DNA from: Undibacterium piscinae
GTDB lineage: Bacteria; Pseudomonadota; Gammaproteobacteria; Burkholderiales; Burkholderiaceae_D
NCBI GenBank assembly: GCA_003970805.2
Contig: CP051152.1
Coordinates: 2,542,001 to 2,606,000 of the forward strand
Direction: 5' to 3'
Length of the DNA stretch: 64,000 bases
The position numbers and the translations under genes were made by a program. Under the pieces are notes generated by a model that was not told the DNA's origin, did not search any database, and saw nothing but the letters and a program-made list of their open reading frames with translations. Each line of letters starts with the position of its first letter. Positions within the stretch are counted from its first letter, which is position 1. Of this stretch, positions 33,211 through 41,598 are shown in pieces.

Positions 33211-33771
33211 TTATTTTTTCTTAGCAGTGGCTTTGTCTGCAGCCTGAGTGAATTGCTGAGTTGCATTCGCCAGGTTTTCTTCCAAAGTTTGTACTGCTTG
33301 CTTAGTTGTCTTAGACAACTGCTCGTAACCTGCGTTGATGTTACCAACGACTGATTTCAGGGCAGTAACAGCTTGCTCGGAACCTGCTGGTGCATTTTTT
33401 GTCACTTCTTCGATCAGGGTAGACACTTTAGCGTTAGTTTCAGCGATGTGCGCTTCTACCGCTTTAGTGAATTCTTGCTGAGTCGCTGTAGTGATGCTAG
33501 CCAAGTGACGGCCATATGCCAATGCTTTTTCTGCATTTGGTTTTGCTTGAGCGGCTGTCAATGTCAGGAATTCCTGTGCATCTTTAACGCTAGCCAATTG
33601 CTTAGCGGCTGCAGTGCTTTCTTCAAAACTGGCTTTAGCGGCATTAACGTTCAATGACACGAATTGCTCCAGACCTTCGAAGGCTTTCTTGTTCAGGGAA
33701 GTCAGGGCAGCAAATTGAGTTTCCAGATTTGCTTTAGTGGCGGCGATAAATTGTTCTGGTGTTGTGTACAT
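33211..33771 (-). CDS. phaP: Phasin family protein
   Basis: Granule-associated protein of 186 residues that coats polyhydroxyalkanoate inclusions. The start is at 33771 (MYTTPEQFIAATKANLE) with GGAG 7 nt upstream; the longer frame to 33843 has no support. The sequence is almost entirely helical and amphipathic, rich in Ala, Lys, Gln and Thr, with FEGLEQFVSLNVNAAKASFE and the Lys-rich tail ATAKKK typical of phasin_2 proteins. Strong single-gene promoter and terminator elements flank it, in keeping with high expression. Paired repeat sites around its promoter suggest PhaR control. Confidence 0.92.
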   Translation of the reverse strand: MYTTPEQFIAATKANLETQFAALTSLNKKAFEGLEQFVSLNVNAAKASFEESTAAAKQLASVKDAQEFLTLTAAQAKPNAEKALAYGRHLASITTATQQEFTKAVEAHIAETNAKVSTLIEEVTKNAPAGSEQAVTALKSVVGNINAGYEQLSKTTKQAVQTLEENLANATQQFTQAADKATAKKK

Positions 33772-33842
33772 AGTCTTCTCCGGTGTAGTAAAAATATAAA
33801 CATATATGGCAGTGATGTTCAAAAATTTACTTGAATAACGCA

Positions 33843-33907
33843 CTGCAACAATTTGTATTCTACGCCTTAATTTTAATCAGTCAAGCATTTTTTGTGCGCT
33901 GCAACAA
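33843..33907 (-). promoter_or_regulatory. Phasin promoter with two PhaR-like sites
   Basis: On the minus strand -35 TTGACT (33879-33884), 16-bp spacer, -10 TAGAAT (33857-33862). The sequence CTGCAACAA (plus strand) occurs twice, at 33843-33851 near the expected start of transcription and at 33899-33907 just upstream of -35, each preceded by GC(A/G). I recall the same two-site layout for the PhaR repressor at phaP of Ralstonia. Attribution to PhaR is inference. Confidence 0.6.
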
Positions 33908-33940
33908 ATATATTTATAACACTATTTTAGTGTAAACAAT

Positions 33941-34426
33941 TTACCACATAGCTTTTTTCTCTCGTTCCAGAAGTGCCTGTTTATTCAGCAAACCACCGGC
34001 ATAGCCAGTCAGTTCACCGCTACTGGAAATCACCCTATGGCAGGGTACGATAATCGAAATGGGATTACGGCCGTTGGCCGCGCCTACAGCGCGCACTGCG
34101 GCAGGCTTACCGATCTGGCGCGCAATACCGGCATAACTGGCAGTGCTGCCGAACGGCAGCGTCAACAATGCCTCCCAGACTGCCTGCTGGAAACCGGTGC
34201 CGTGCGACAAGTCGAGCGGCAAATCAAATGTACGTCTGACACCGGCAAAGTACTGCGTTAGTTGCAAGATAGTTTGTTGCAACACAGCATGCCCGTCATC
34301 ACGCTGCCAGCCGTCACATCCCTTGAAATGACGGTGCTCCGCAAAATACACGCCAGCCAGGCCAAGCTCACTGGCCGCCAGTAAGAGTGGTCCGATAGGA
34401 CTGAGATAATTGGTATAAGCAAACAT
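33941..34426 (-). CDS. ogt: Methylated-DNA--protein-cysteine methyltransferase
   Basis: Suicide repair protein of 161 residues that removes methyl groups from O6-methylguanine. The acceptor Cys is in the signature IIVPCHRVISSSGELTGYAGG. The helix-turn-helix part reads TGFQQAVWEALLTLPFGSTASYAGIA. The start at 34426 has AGGAG 6 nt upstream, and only 8 nt separate it from the stop of the Ada-AlkA gene, so the two form an operon. The longer frame extending to 34630 overlaps that gene and is not used. Confidence 0.94.
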   Translation of the reverse strand: MFAYTNYLSPIGPLLLAASELGLAGVYFAEHRHFKGCDGWQRDDGHAVLQQTILQLTQYFAGVRRTFDLPLDLSHGTGFQQAVWEALLTLPFGSTASYAGIARQIGKPAAVRAVGAANGRNPISIIVPCHRVISSSGELTGYAGGLLNKQALLEREKKAMW

Positions 34427-34434
34427 CGCCGCTC

Positions 34435-35931
34435 CTAAGATAAAGATTGCCACAGCAATAAAGCCGCATACGAACGCCAGGGTGACCACGCTTGCGAACG
34501 CACCAATAATTGTTTTTCCGTGATTCTGGTTTCCGGTGCAAGCGCCGCCGCTTTTTGCAAACCCAGGTCGCCACCAGGAAAAGCGTCCGGATAACGCAAG
34601 GCGCGCAACGCAATGTACTGCGCGGTCCACTCACCGATACCGACCACTGTTTTCAGATGTGCCACCATCTGCGCCTGACTGGCCTCAAGTTGTGGCTGCA
34701 AGCCTCCTGCCAAACTAAACCGCGCCAGATTCTGTATGGTTGCCGCACGGGTCTTAGGCACGCCTATACTGGCAATCTGCTCCAGCGGCAGTTGCGCCAA
34801 TAAAGCCGCATCGGGGAAATGATGGCTGACACCAATAAATGGGGTATCGATTTTGTCGCCAAACTTTTGTACCAGTCGTCCGGAAACTGTGGTGGCGCCG
34901 GCCACGCTAACCTGCTGCCCCAGCACGGCACGTATCGCCAGCTCAAACGTATCGAATGCGCCTGGCACCCGTAAGCCCGGATTGCGCGCCATCTGCGCCG
35001 CCATCAAAGTATCGCCCTGCAGATGTGCCTGAATCACGCCAGGGTTGGCTTCCAGGTCAAACTGGGTGCGCACTTGCGCCAGCAAAGGCATCAGCACCGG
35101 AGCCAAACCGGCCGACACCTGCAAAGCCAACTGCGCCCGCTCCGGCAGATGGCTGACCTTAATCCAGCCGGTCTTGCCATGCAAGCGCACGCTGCGCACA
35201 TAGGCGAACGGTTTGCCGGTATCGGCATTGATCTCCACCGCTTCCAGGCCAGGCATGGCACGCCCTTGCAGATAATGCAGCAAAGCATCCCAGGCATAAG
35301 GCGGACGATAAGCCAGACGCAACACCAGTCCCTCACCATCGAGCTTCGCGCCACGGCGAATCGAGCCAGGCGTCATCTGATAGCGTTGTTCGAACAAGGC
35401 ATTGAAGCGCCTTAGACTACCAAAACCGGCGGCGTAGGCCAGCTCGGCCATCGGCAGCCGGGTTTCCTGCAGCAGCTTTTTGGCAAACAACAAGCGCTGG
35501 GTTTGCGCCAACTCTACCGGCGTCACGCCAAATTCCTGTAACAACACGCGTCGCAATTGTCGTGAAGACAGCCCGACTTGTTGCGCCAGTTGCTCTATAC
35601 CACCTTCATTCAAGGCACCGGCGACGATTTTTTGCCAGACCCCATGAGCCAGATTTTGCTGCAGGGCATATGGTGCCAACTCCGGACGACAGCGCAGACA
35701 AGGACGAAATCCGGCGGCTTCGGCCAGTGCAGCGCTACTGAAAAACAGGCAAGAAGAGGCGCGCGGCGTCTTGGCGCTGCAAACCGGGCGGCAGTAGATA
35801 CCGGTAGTCTTGACGGCGGTAAAGAACACACCGTCAAACCGGCTGTCTTTTGATAGCACGGCCCGATAATAGGCCCGCTCGCGCTCGCCGACTGTTCCAG
35901 CGGCACTGGTGTGGGAAACATCTTGCATCAT
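34435..35931 (-). CDS. Ada-type regulator fused to AlkA DNA glycosylase
   Basis: Protein of 498 residues combining two repair activities. The N-terminal Ada domain has the zinc/methyl-acceptor cysteines C47, C51, C78 and C81 (GIYCRPVC, FRPCLRC), spaced 4-27-3 as in E. coli Ada. An AraC-type helix-turn-helix follows (about 95-190: LAQQVGLSSRQLRRVL, AYAAGFGSLRRFNALF). The AlkA N-terminal domain (about 195-300) and an HhH-GPD glycosylase domain (about 310-498: VLGQQVSVAGATT, VGIGEWTAQYIALRALRYPD, and the catalytic Asp in FPGGDLG) complete it. It would sense methyl phosphotriesters, activate transcription and excise 3-methyladenine. ogt lies directly downstream. Confidence 0.94.
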   Translation of the reverse strand: MMQDVSHTSAAGTVGERERAYYRAVLSKDSRFDGVFFTAVKTTGIYCRPVCSAKTPRASSCLFFSSAALAEAAGFRPCLRCRPELAPYALQQNLAHGVWQKIVAGALNEGGIEQLAQQVGLSSRQLRRVLLQEFGVTPVELAQTQRLLFAKKLLQETRLPMAELAYAAGFGSLRRFNALFEQRYQMTPGSIRRGAKLDGEGLVLRLAYRPPYAWDALLHYLQGRAMPGLEAVEINADTGKPFAYVRSVRLHGKTGWIKVSHLPERAQLALQVSAGLAPVLMPLLAQVRTQFDLEANPGVIQAHLQGDTLMAAQMARNPGLRVPGAFDTFELAIRAVLGQQVSVAGATTVSGRLVQKFGDKIDTPFIGVSHHFPDAALLAQLPLEQIASIGVPKTRAATIQNLARFSLAGGLQPQLEASQAQMVAHLKTVVGIGEWTAQYIALRALRYPDAFPGGDLGLQKAAALAPETRITEKQLLVRSQAWSPWRSYAALLLWQSLS

Positions 35932-36045
35932 GAGATAGGGCGGACCGATTACTCGCGTCCCTTTGCGTTTGGATAGCCCTCTTTATACGGCAAAGCCAAG
36001 GACGAATCTAGCCATTTTCGGACAGCTAAAAAGTTCAGCAATTCA

Positions 36046-36062
36046 TCCGGGCATAGCCCGGA
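36046..36062. other. Short perfect hairpin upstream of the IS element
   Basis: TCCGGGC-ATA-GCCCGGA, a 7-bp GC-rich stem with a 3-base loop, in the 210-bp gap between the Ada-AlkA start and the IS30 end. There is no T run, so it is not a clear terminator. Confidence 0.4.
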
Positions 36063-36142
36063 CACGCAATCCCCATGCGGCTGTCACGGCAGCATGGCTG
36101 GAAACCCTGATAAACAGGACGCCGTAAGCCTGCCGTCAGGGT

Positions 36143-37250
36143 GGTCTAAAGTTCCAAGTGCAACACTAAATTTTTAAGAGGGGCTGATTGGTAGCCTCTT
36201 CAAATGTTAACCCGTCAAGCATGTGTGTCCAGACCTCATTTGGCGAGCGTCCTTTTAAGGTGACACGGGGACGTTCGTTTAACTCCATGGCAATACGGTG
36301 AAGTTGATATTGCGTTAGCTCTGACATATCCATTCCTTTCGGTAAATATTGACGCAATAAGCCATTGGTATTCTCGACACCGCCACGTTGCCAGGGACTA
36401 TGCGGGTCGCAAAAATAGACTTTGATTCCCGTTGCATCGCTTATCCGTTCGTGCTCCGCCATTTCGGAACCTTGATCGTATGTCATGGTGAGACATGCCC
36501 CCACCGGCATCCTTTTCAAGACACTCGCAAAACCCTGATAGGCAGAGTAAGCGTCACGCCGCTCTAATTTAATCAGGCTTACGCGACGACTCGTCCGTTC
36601 ATACAAGACACCAACGGCACCAGGTGAACTTTTACCGCCAAGCAGCAAATCGCCCTCAAAATGACCAAGACGAACGCGCAAATCAGCCTCTTCCGGGCGG
36701 GCATGAATCAACTCTTTAATCCATGTCTTCCCATTGCCTTGGGTGCTGCTTTTGCGCTTCTTCCCTTCCTGCCGCAAATTGCTAACGATTTGACGTTTCA
36801 ATTCGCCCTTAGGCAAAAGGTAGATGTGGTGATAGATCGTTGTATGTGACACTTGATAATCCGGAGTATCTGGAAATGCTCTTTGCAGCCATAAAGAAAT
36901 CTGATTGGGCGACCAGGCCCGCTCTAGCTTAAATCTTACTTTAGCCCATAATCCTTCCGCATAGCGCGAGGCTAACTTACGCGGCCTTCTGGCTATGCGA
37001 CGATTCTGGTGCGCTCTCTGATGCGCATGAATAGGTCTGTATTGACCATGCTCATCGCAACTTCTTTTAACCTCTCGGCAAATCGAGGTCACATTGCGCC
37101 CCAGTCGTCTGGCTATCTCTCGTTTGCTTTGTTTCTCTTGCAACTGCCTGGCGATAAATTCTCGTTCTAACTCTGTTAAATGCGTGTAGCTCATAGGACA
37201 CTCCTGTTTGTATAAATTCTACAGAAGTGTTGCACTTGTTATTTTAGACC
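36143..37250. mobile_element. IS30-family insertion sequence, 1108 bp
   Basis: Terminal inverted repeats of 25 bp with three mismatches: 36143-36167 (starting GGTCTAAAG, ending AAGTGCAACACT) and the complement at 37226-37250. One intact transposase fills the element. Outside the repeats GGGT at the left and the complement of GGGC at the right extend the similarity by a few bases. I see no clear target duplication. It inserted between the Ada-AlkA gene and an MFS gene and breaks no recognisable frame. Confidence 0.9.
36166..37194 (-). CDS. IS30-family transposase
   Basis: DDE transposase of 342 residues, full length. The N-terminal helix-turn-helix is YTHLTELEREFIARQLQEKQ followed by SKREIARRLGRNVTSICREV. 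The catalytic triad is suggested by D in HFEGDLLLG, D in MTYDQGSEM and E in GGVENTNGLLRQYLPKG. The stop codon lies inside the left inverted repeat. There is no frameshift or internal stop, so the element may still be active. Other copies in the genome cannot be judged. Confidence 0.95.
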   Translation of the reverse strand: MSYTHLTELEREFIARQLQEKQSKREIARRLGRNVTSICREVKRSCDEHGQYRPIHAHQRAHQNRRIARRPRKLASRYAEGLWAKVRFKLERAWSPNQISLWLQRAFPDTPDYQVSHTTIYHHIYLLPKGELKRQIVSNLRQEGKKRKSSTQGNGKTWIKELIHARPEEADLRVRLGHFEGDLLLGGKSSPGAVGVLYERTSRRVSLIKLERRDAYSAYQGFASVLKRMPVGACLTMTYDQGSEMAEHERISDATGIKVYFCDPHSPWQRGGVENTNGLLRQYLPKGMDMSELTQYQLHRIAMELNERPRVTLKGRSPNEVWTHMLDGLTFEEATNQPLLKI

Positions 37251-37359
37251 GCCCAGTCATCCCGCGTAGGCTGGCTCGGCAGTTTCACCAGTCCACATGA
37301 TGGATAGAATTCCGCTACACTCCGGCAATCTCTATACCATCGCAATCCGTCTATTTCCT

Positions 37360-38586
37360 ATGCAAAACACCATGCGCCCAAGCACTGCTCCTGATTTAAA
37401 AACCGTCCTGATCGCCACAGGCTTCATTCTGACCATGGCGATGGGAGTGCGGCATGGTTTCGGCTTCTGGATGCAACCGATCTCCCAGGCGCATGGCTGG
37501 ACCCGCGAAACCTATTCGCTGGCACTGGCGGTACAAAACCTGATGTGGGGCGCTTTTGGCCCGTTTGCCGGCATGGCGGTAGATAAATTTGGCACCTTTC
37601 GCGTCATTATCATCGGTGCCTGTTTGTATGCGGCCGGTTTGCTGTGGATGGCCGTGGTCGACCAACCTACCCTGTTTATCGCCGGATCAGGCGTACTGAT
37701 AGGTGCCGCGCTGGCCTGTACCGCGTTTGGCGCGGTCAGCGGCATCATCGGCCGTAGCGCACCGGAATCCAAACGCTCATGGGCGTTTGGCATGTCATCA
37801 GCGGCCAGTTCTTTCGGCCAGTTTGTGATGATGCCGGTAGAGCAGCAACTAATCAGTCACAGCGGCTGGCAAAACGCCTTCTATCTGCTGGCGGCACTGC
37901 TGCTGATAGTGATGGTGCCGATGGCATTGCGCCTGCGCGAACCGGCGATAGCACCACACACCGGCCCCCAGCAAAGCATCATGGAAGCGATCCGCGAAGC
38001 GTTTGCCTACGGCCCTTTCCGCTTGTTAGTGGCAGGCTATTTTGTATGCGGTTTTCAGGTCGTGTTCATCGCGGTGCACATGCCAGCCTACCTCAAGGAC
38101 AAAGGGATTATGGATCCGACGGTAGCAGTGTACGCGCTGGCACTGATAGGCTTGTTCAATATTTTCGGTTCCTATTACGCCGGCAAACTCGGCGGCATGT
38201 TCCCCAAGCGCTATCTGCTATCGTCGATTTATATCAGCCGCACCGTCATCATCGGACTATTCCTGCTCGCTCCGCTGTCGCCATATTCGGTGTACATTTT
38301 TGCCGGAGCCATGGGCTTGCTATGGCTGTCTACCGTGCCCCTGACCAATGGCGTCATCGCCGGTATTTTTGGCATGAAGTATCTGTCCATGCTGTCAGGC
38401 TTTGTATTCTTCTCGCATCAGGTCGGCAGCTTCCTCGGCGTATGGTTGGGCGGCTATATTTATACCAAAACCGGCAATTACAATATGGTCTGGATGATTA
38501 CCCTGGCACTGGGCGTATTTGCCACCCTGATCAATTTACCGATCAACGAGAAACCCATCGTTCGCGCTCAGGTGGTAGCGGCATGA
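37360..38586 (+). CDS. MFS transporter
   Basis: Major facilitator with twelve predicted helices and about 408 residues. The N-terminal half has GVRHGFGFWMQPISQAHGW and the loop signature GMAVDKFGTFRV; the C-terminal half has NIFGSYYAGKLGGMFPKRY and FFSHQVGSFLGVWLGGYIY. It resembles the monocarboxylate/oxalate-formate-antiporter-like group, but the substrate is unknown. The ATG at 37360 is used; the frame is open from 37297 and no strong ribosome-binding site discriminates. It overlaps the following small gene by 4 nt. Confidence 0.87.
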   Translation: MQNTMRPSTAPDLKTVLIATGFILTMAMGVRHGFGFWMQPISQAHGWTRETYSLALAVQNLMWGAFGPFAGMAVDKFGTFRVIIIGACLYAAGLLWMAVVDQPTLFIAGSGVLIGAALACTAFGAVSGIIGRSAPESKRSWAFGMSSAASSFGQFVMMPVEQQLISHSGWQNAFYLLAALLLIVMVPMALRLREPAIAPHTGPQQSIMEAIREAFAYGPFRLLVAGYFVCGFQVVFIAVHMPAYLKDKGIMDPTVAVYALALIGLFNIFGSYYAGKLGGMFPKRYLLSSIYISRTVIIGLFLLAPLSPYSVYIFAGAMGLLWLSTVPLTNGVIAGIFGMKYLSMLSGFVFFSHQVGSFLGVWLGGYIYTKTGNYNMVWMITLALGVFATLINLPINEKPIVRAQVVAA

Positions 38587-38714
38587 AAAGCCGTCTGTCT
38601 CTATCGGGAATACTGCTGGCAGCCGCGCTGGCAGTAGTATTGACGCTGGCATTTCTGGCTTATCTGCAGCCCTCGTTCATATTGGATCTGGCGAATCGCT
38701 TTATCTTGTGCTGA
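38583..38714 (+). CDS. 43-residue membrane protein coupled to MFS gene
   Basis: ATG at 38583 overlaps the MFS stop (ATGA), indicating translational coupling. The product has one hydrophobic helix (ILLAAALAVVLTLAFLAYL) followed by QPSFILDLANRFILC, which looks conserved in style rather than random. No family name is known to me. It may be a small partner of the transporter or an independent membrane peptide. Confidence 0.6.
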   Translation: MKSRLSLSGILLAAALAVVLTLAFLAYLQPSFILDLANRFILC

Positions 38715-38908
38715 CCAATGCAGAGGCGTTGCAAGAATATGCCAAGAGACCGTCCCAATTTTTAATTTTTAGCCTTGCTAGCGGGCTCTTCGCAGCGTGC
38801 TCTGATGCTATGATTTCGCCTTACCGGATTACCCCTTATCCGCTCCGATTTTACCCTTGAATCCCTGGCACACAACACGCCGCGGCCTCACCTTCTTTGA
38901 AAGCTATC

Positions 38909-41080
38909 ATGACAAAATCCATGCTCATGTTGCTGTGTTCCAGTCTGGCAATACAAGCCAGTATGGCCGCAGATCCCGCAAGCCTAGCCATACCAAACAA
39001 AACGGCAGGCGAGAATGCCGCAACCGCTTCCATCCCCAACCCTCTGCTGAGTGCGAGCACGCTGATTTACGAATATCCGCCTTTCGACAAAATACAAAAC
39101 GCGCATTTCGCACCGGCCTTTGCCGAAGCGATGCGTCAGCACAGCGCAGAAATTAATGCGATTGCAGAAAATCCGGCCAAGCCTAGCTTCGACAACACGG
39201 TGGTCGCGATGGAGCGCACCGGCCAGATGCTGGGGCGGGTTTCCCGGGACTTTTTTAACCTGAGCTCGGCCAATACAAATCCTACCCTGGAGGCCCTGTC
39301 ACGCGATCTGGCACCAAAACTGGCGGCACATAAGGACAGTATCTACCTCAATGCCAAGCTGTTTGAACGCATCAGCACGGTCTATGAATATCGTGCCAAT
39401 CTGGCGATGGATGCCGAATCACGCCGTCTGCTGGAGCGCTATTACACCGATTTCGTGCGAGCCGGTGCCAAGCTCTCTGCCGCTGACAAGATCAGCCTGA
39501 AGAACATGAATGCGCAACTGGCAAGCCTGGCGACCGCCTTTGGCCAGAATATTCTCAATGAGACCAATCTGTCGGCCTTGATTGTCGATACCAAGGCAGA
39601 ACTGAAAGGCTTATCGAAAGACGAAATCAAAGCCGCCGGCGATGCCGCCAAGGCACGCGGTCTGGATGGTAAATACCTGATCGCCCTGATGAATACCACC
39701 GGTCAGCCATACATGAGCAGCCTGAGCGAGCGTGAACTGCGCAAACGCCTGCATCAAGCATCGACCGAGCGCGCCAGCCATGGCGGTGAATTTGACAATC
39801 AAGCGACCATACTGAGCCTGGTCAAATTGCGCGCCGAACGCGCTGCCTTACTCGGCTACGCTAACCATGCGGCCTACACGCTGGAAGATGAAACCGCAAA
39901 AACCACCACGGCAGTCAACCAGATGCTGAGCGAACTGGCGCCGGCAGCGGTGGCAAATGCGCGTAAGGAAGCGGCAGAAATGCAAAAGCTGATAGACGCC
40001 AAAAAAGGCGGTTTCAAGCTGGCGGCCTGGGACACGGCTTACTACAGCGAGCAGGTGCGCAAGCAAAAATACAGTTTTGATGAAGCCCAATTGCGCCCTT
40101 ACTTCGAGCTTGACCACGTCCTGATAGACGGCGTGTTCTTCGCCGCCACTAAGCTATACGGCATTACGTTTAAAGAGCGCAAGGATTTACCGGTGTATCA
40201 CCCTAGTGTCAGGGTATTTGAAGTGTTTGATACCGACGGTAAGTCCATGGCCTTGTTCATTGCCGATATGTATGCCCGCGAAAGCAAGCGCGGCGGCGCC
40301 TGGATGAATGCCTATACGCCACAATCAGGTTTATTTGCGCCGCACCCTGTAATCGCCAACCATCTGAACATTCCGCAACCGCCGGCCGGCCAGCCAACTT
40401 TACTCAGCTATGATGAAGTACGCACCGCTTTCCATGAATTTGGTCATGCGCTGCATGGCATGTTCTCCAACGTACGCTATCCGCGCTTCTCGGGCACTAA
40501 TGTGCCTAGAGATTTCGTTGAGTATCCATCGCAAGTCAATGAGATGTGGGCAACCTGGCCAGAAGTCTTGCAAAATTACGCAAAGCACTACCAGACCGGG
40601 GCGGCCATGCCACCGGAATTGCTGGTCAAACTCAGTGCCACCAGCAAGTTTAATCAGGGCTTCGCCACCACCGAATATCTGGCCGCATCACTGCTGGATC
40701 AACGCTGGCACCAGCTCCAGCCTAAGCAGATTCCTACCGACGTACTCGCCTTTGAAGCGCAGGCATTAAAGCAGGCCGGCGTAGACTTTGCCCCGGCACC
40801 ACCACGCTACCGCAGCAGCTATTTCTCGCATATCTTTGGCGGTGGTTATTCAGCCGGCTATTATGCTTACCTGTGGAGTGAAGTACTCGATGCCGACACG
40901 GTAGAGTGGTTCAAGGAAAACGGTGGGCTCACACGCAAAAATGGTGACTGGTTCCGTCAGCAATTATTATCACGCGGCGGCAGCGTCGATGCGATCGAAG
41001 CATTCCGCCAGTTCCGCGGACGCGAGGCAAAAATAGAGCCGCTACTGTTACGTCGTGGCCTGAAAGCCGAAAACAAGTAA
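38909..41080 (+). CDS. M3-family oligopeptidase (Dcp/OpdA-like)
   Basis: Zinc metallopeptidase of 723 residues with an N-terminal signal peptide (MLMLLCSSLAIQASMAA), so probably periplasmic. The zinc motif HEFGHALHGMFSN has H509 and E510, and the downstream Glu ligand region is EYPSQVNEMWATWPEVL. The C-terminal YFSHIFGGGYSAGYYAYLW segment is typical of the peptidyl-dipeptidase branch. It hydrolyses short peptides. The start is at 38909, since the TTG at 38897 would add only four residues before the signal peptide. Confidence 0.93.
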   Translation: MTKSMLMLLCSSLAIQASMAADPASLAIPNKTAGENAATASIPNPLLSASTLIYEYPPFDKIQNAHFAPAFAEAMRQHSAEINAIAENPAKPSFDNTVVAMERTGQMLGRVSRDFFNLSSANTNPTLEALSRDLAPKLAAHKDSIYLNAKLFERISTVYEYRANLAMDAESRRLLERYYTDFVRAGAKLSAADKISLKNMNAQLASLATAFGQNILNETNLSALIVDTKAELKGLSKDEIKAAGDAAKARGLDGKYLIALMNTTGQPYMSSLSERELRKRLHQASTERASHGGEFDNQATILSLVKLRAERAALLGYANHAAYTLEDETAKTTTAVNQMLSELAPAAVANARKEAAEMQKLIDAKKGGFKLAAWDTAYYSEQVRKQKYSFDEAQLRPYFELDHVLIDGVFFAATKLYGITFKERKDLPVYHPSVRVFEVFDTDGKSMALFIADMYARESKRGGAWMNAYTPQSGLFAPHPVIANHLNIPQPPAGQPTLLSYDEVRTAFHEFGHALHGMFSNVRYPRFSGTNVPRDFVEYPSQVNEMWATWPEVLQNYAKHYQTGAAMPPELLVKLSATSKFNQGFATTEYLAASLLDQRWHQLQPKQIPTDVLAFEAQALKQAGVDFAPAPPRYRSSYFSHIFGGGYSAGYYAYLWSEVLDADTVEWFKENGGLTRKNGDWFRQQLLSRGGSVDAIEAFRQFRGREAKIEPLLLRRGLKAENK

Positions 41081-41104
41081 TCCTGCGCCGAACCGGGAAT
41101 ACAT

Positions 41105-41141
41105 AAAAAAGGGAGTCAGTTTTAAGCTGACTCCCTTTTTT
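41105..41141. terminator. Bidirectional terminator
   Basis: Stem AAAAAAGGGAGTCAG/CTGACTCCCTTTTTT with a seven-base loop, between the convergent M3 peptidase and TonB-C genes. Confidence 0.92.
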
Positions 41142-41159
41142 TCTGCCCAACGGCAAAAA

Positions 41160-41504
41160 TTATTCCAGCTTCCAGACAAAATCGAGCTTCGCCCACAACT
41201 GCTCGACTTTACCGTCCTTATTACCCGGCTTGAATTTGCACAGGCTCAAGGCACTCAAGGCAGCCTTGTCGAGACTCTTGGAACCACTCGATTTTTCCAC
41301 TTTGGATTCGATTACTTTGCCATCAGTAGCCACCAGAAATCCCATGGCAACGGTACCGGTCTCTTCGTTCATCAAGGCCGCCTTCGGGTACTTAGGCGGA
41401 TCGCAGGATTTGCTATCCATCACAGGCGCCGATTCAGCGGCAAATGAGGAGGCGGAGGCAGCCAATAAACAGGCGCTGGCAATCAGGGATAAACGTGTTT
41501 TCAT
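41160..41504 (-). CDS. Secreted TonB C-terminal-domain protein
   Basis: Small protein of 114 residues: a signal peptide (MKTRLSLIASACLLAASASSF) followed directly by a TonB_C-type fold (YPKAALMNEETGTVAMGFLV, then SLDKAALSALSLCKFKPG). It lacks the proline-rich linker and the retained N-terminal membrane anchor of a classical TonB, so it probably does not transduce energy itself. Two Cys (CDPPKYP and LCKF) could form a disulfide. The upstream neighbour on the same strand is a chemoreceptor gene. Confidence 0.82.
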   Translation of the reverse strand: MKTRLSLIASACLLAASASSFAAESAPVMDSKSCDPPKYPKAALMNEETGTVAMGFLVATDGKVIESKVEKSSGSKSLDKAALSALSLCKFKPGNKDGKVEQLWAKLDFVWKLE

Positions 41505-41529
41505 CAACATGCTCTTTGTATTAAATAAA

Positions 41530-41568
41530 ATTAACTAAAAAGATTAACTAAAAAAATTAACTAAACTG
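41530..41568. repeat. Three 13-bp tandem repeats
   Basis: The core ATTAACTA occurs at 41530, 41543 and 41556, exactly 13 bp apart, with A-rich fillers. It lies in the short gap between the chemoreceptor stop and the TonB-C gene. Confidence 0.75.
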
Positions 41569-41598
41569 GTCAAACACCGGTGCTTTCCGGCCCGGACT

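Noticed and set aside
36143..37250. IS30 insertion as a cause of gene disruption
   Set aside because: Neither flank carries parts of one gene; both neighbours have complete frames.
41160..41504. Annotation as TonB energy transducer
   Set aside because: No retained membrane anchor and no proline-rich spacer; only the C-terminal fold is present.
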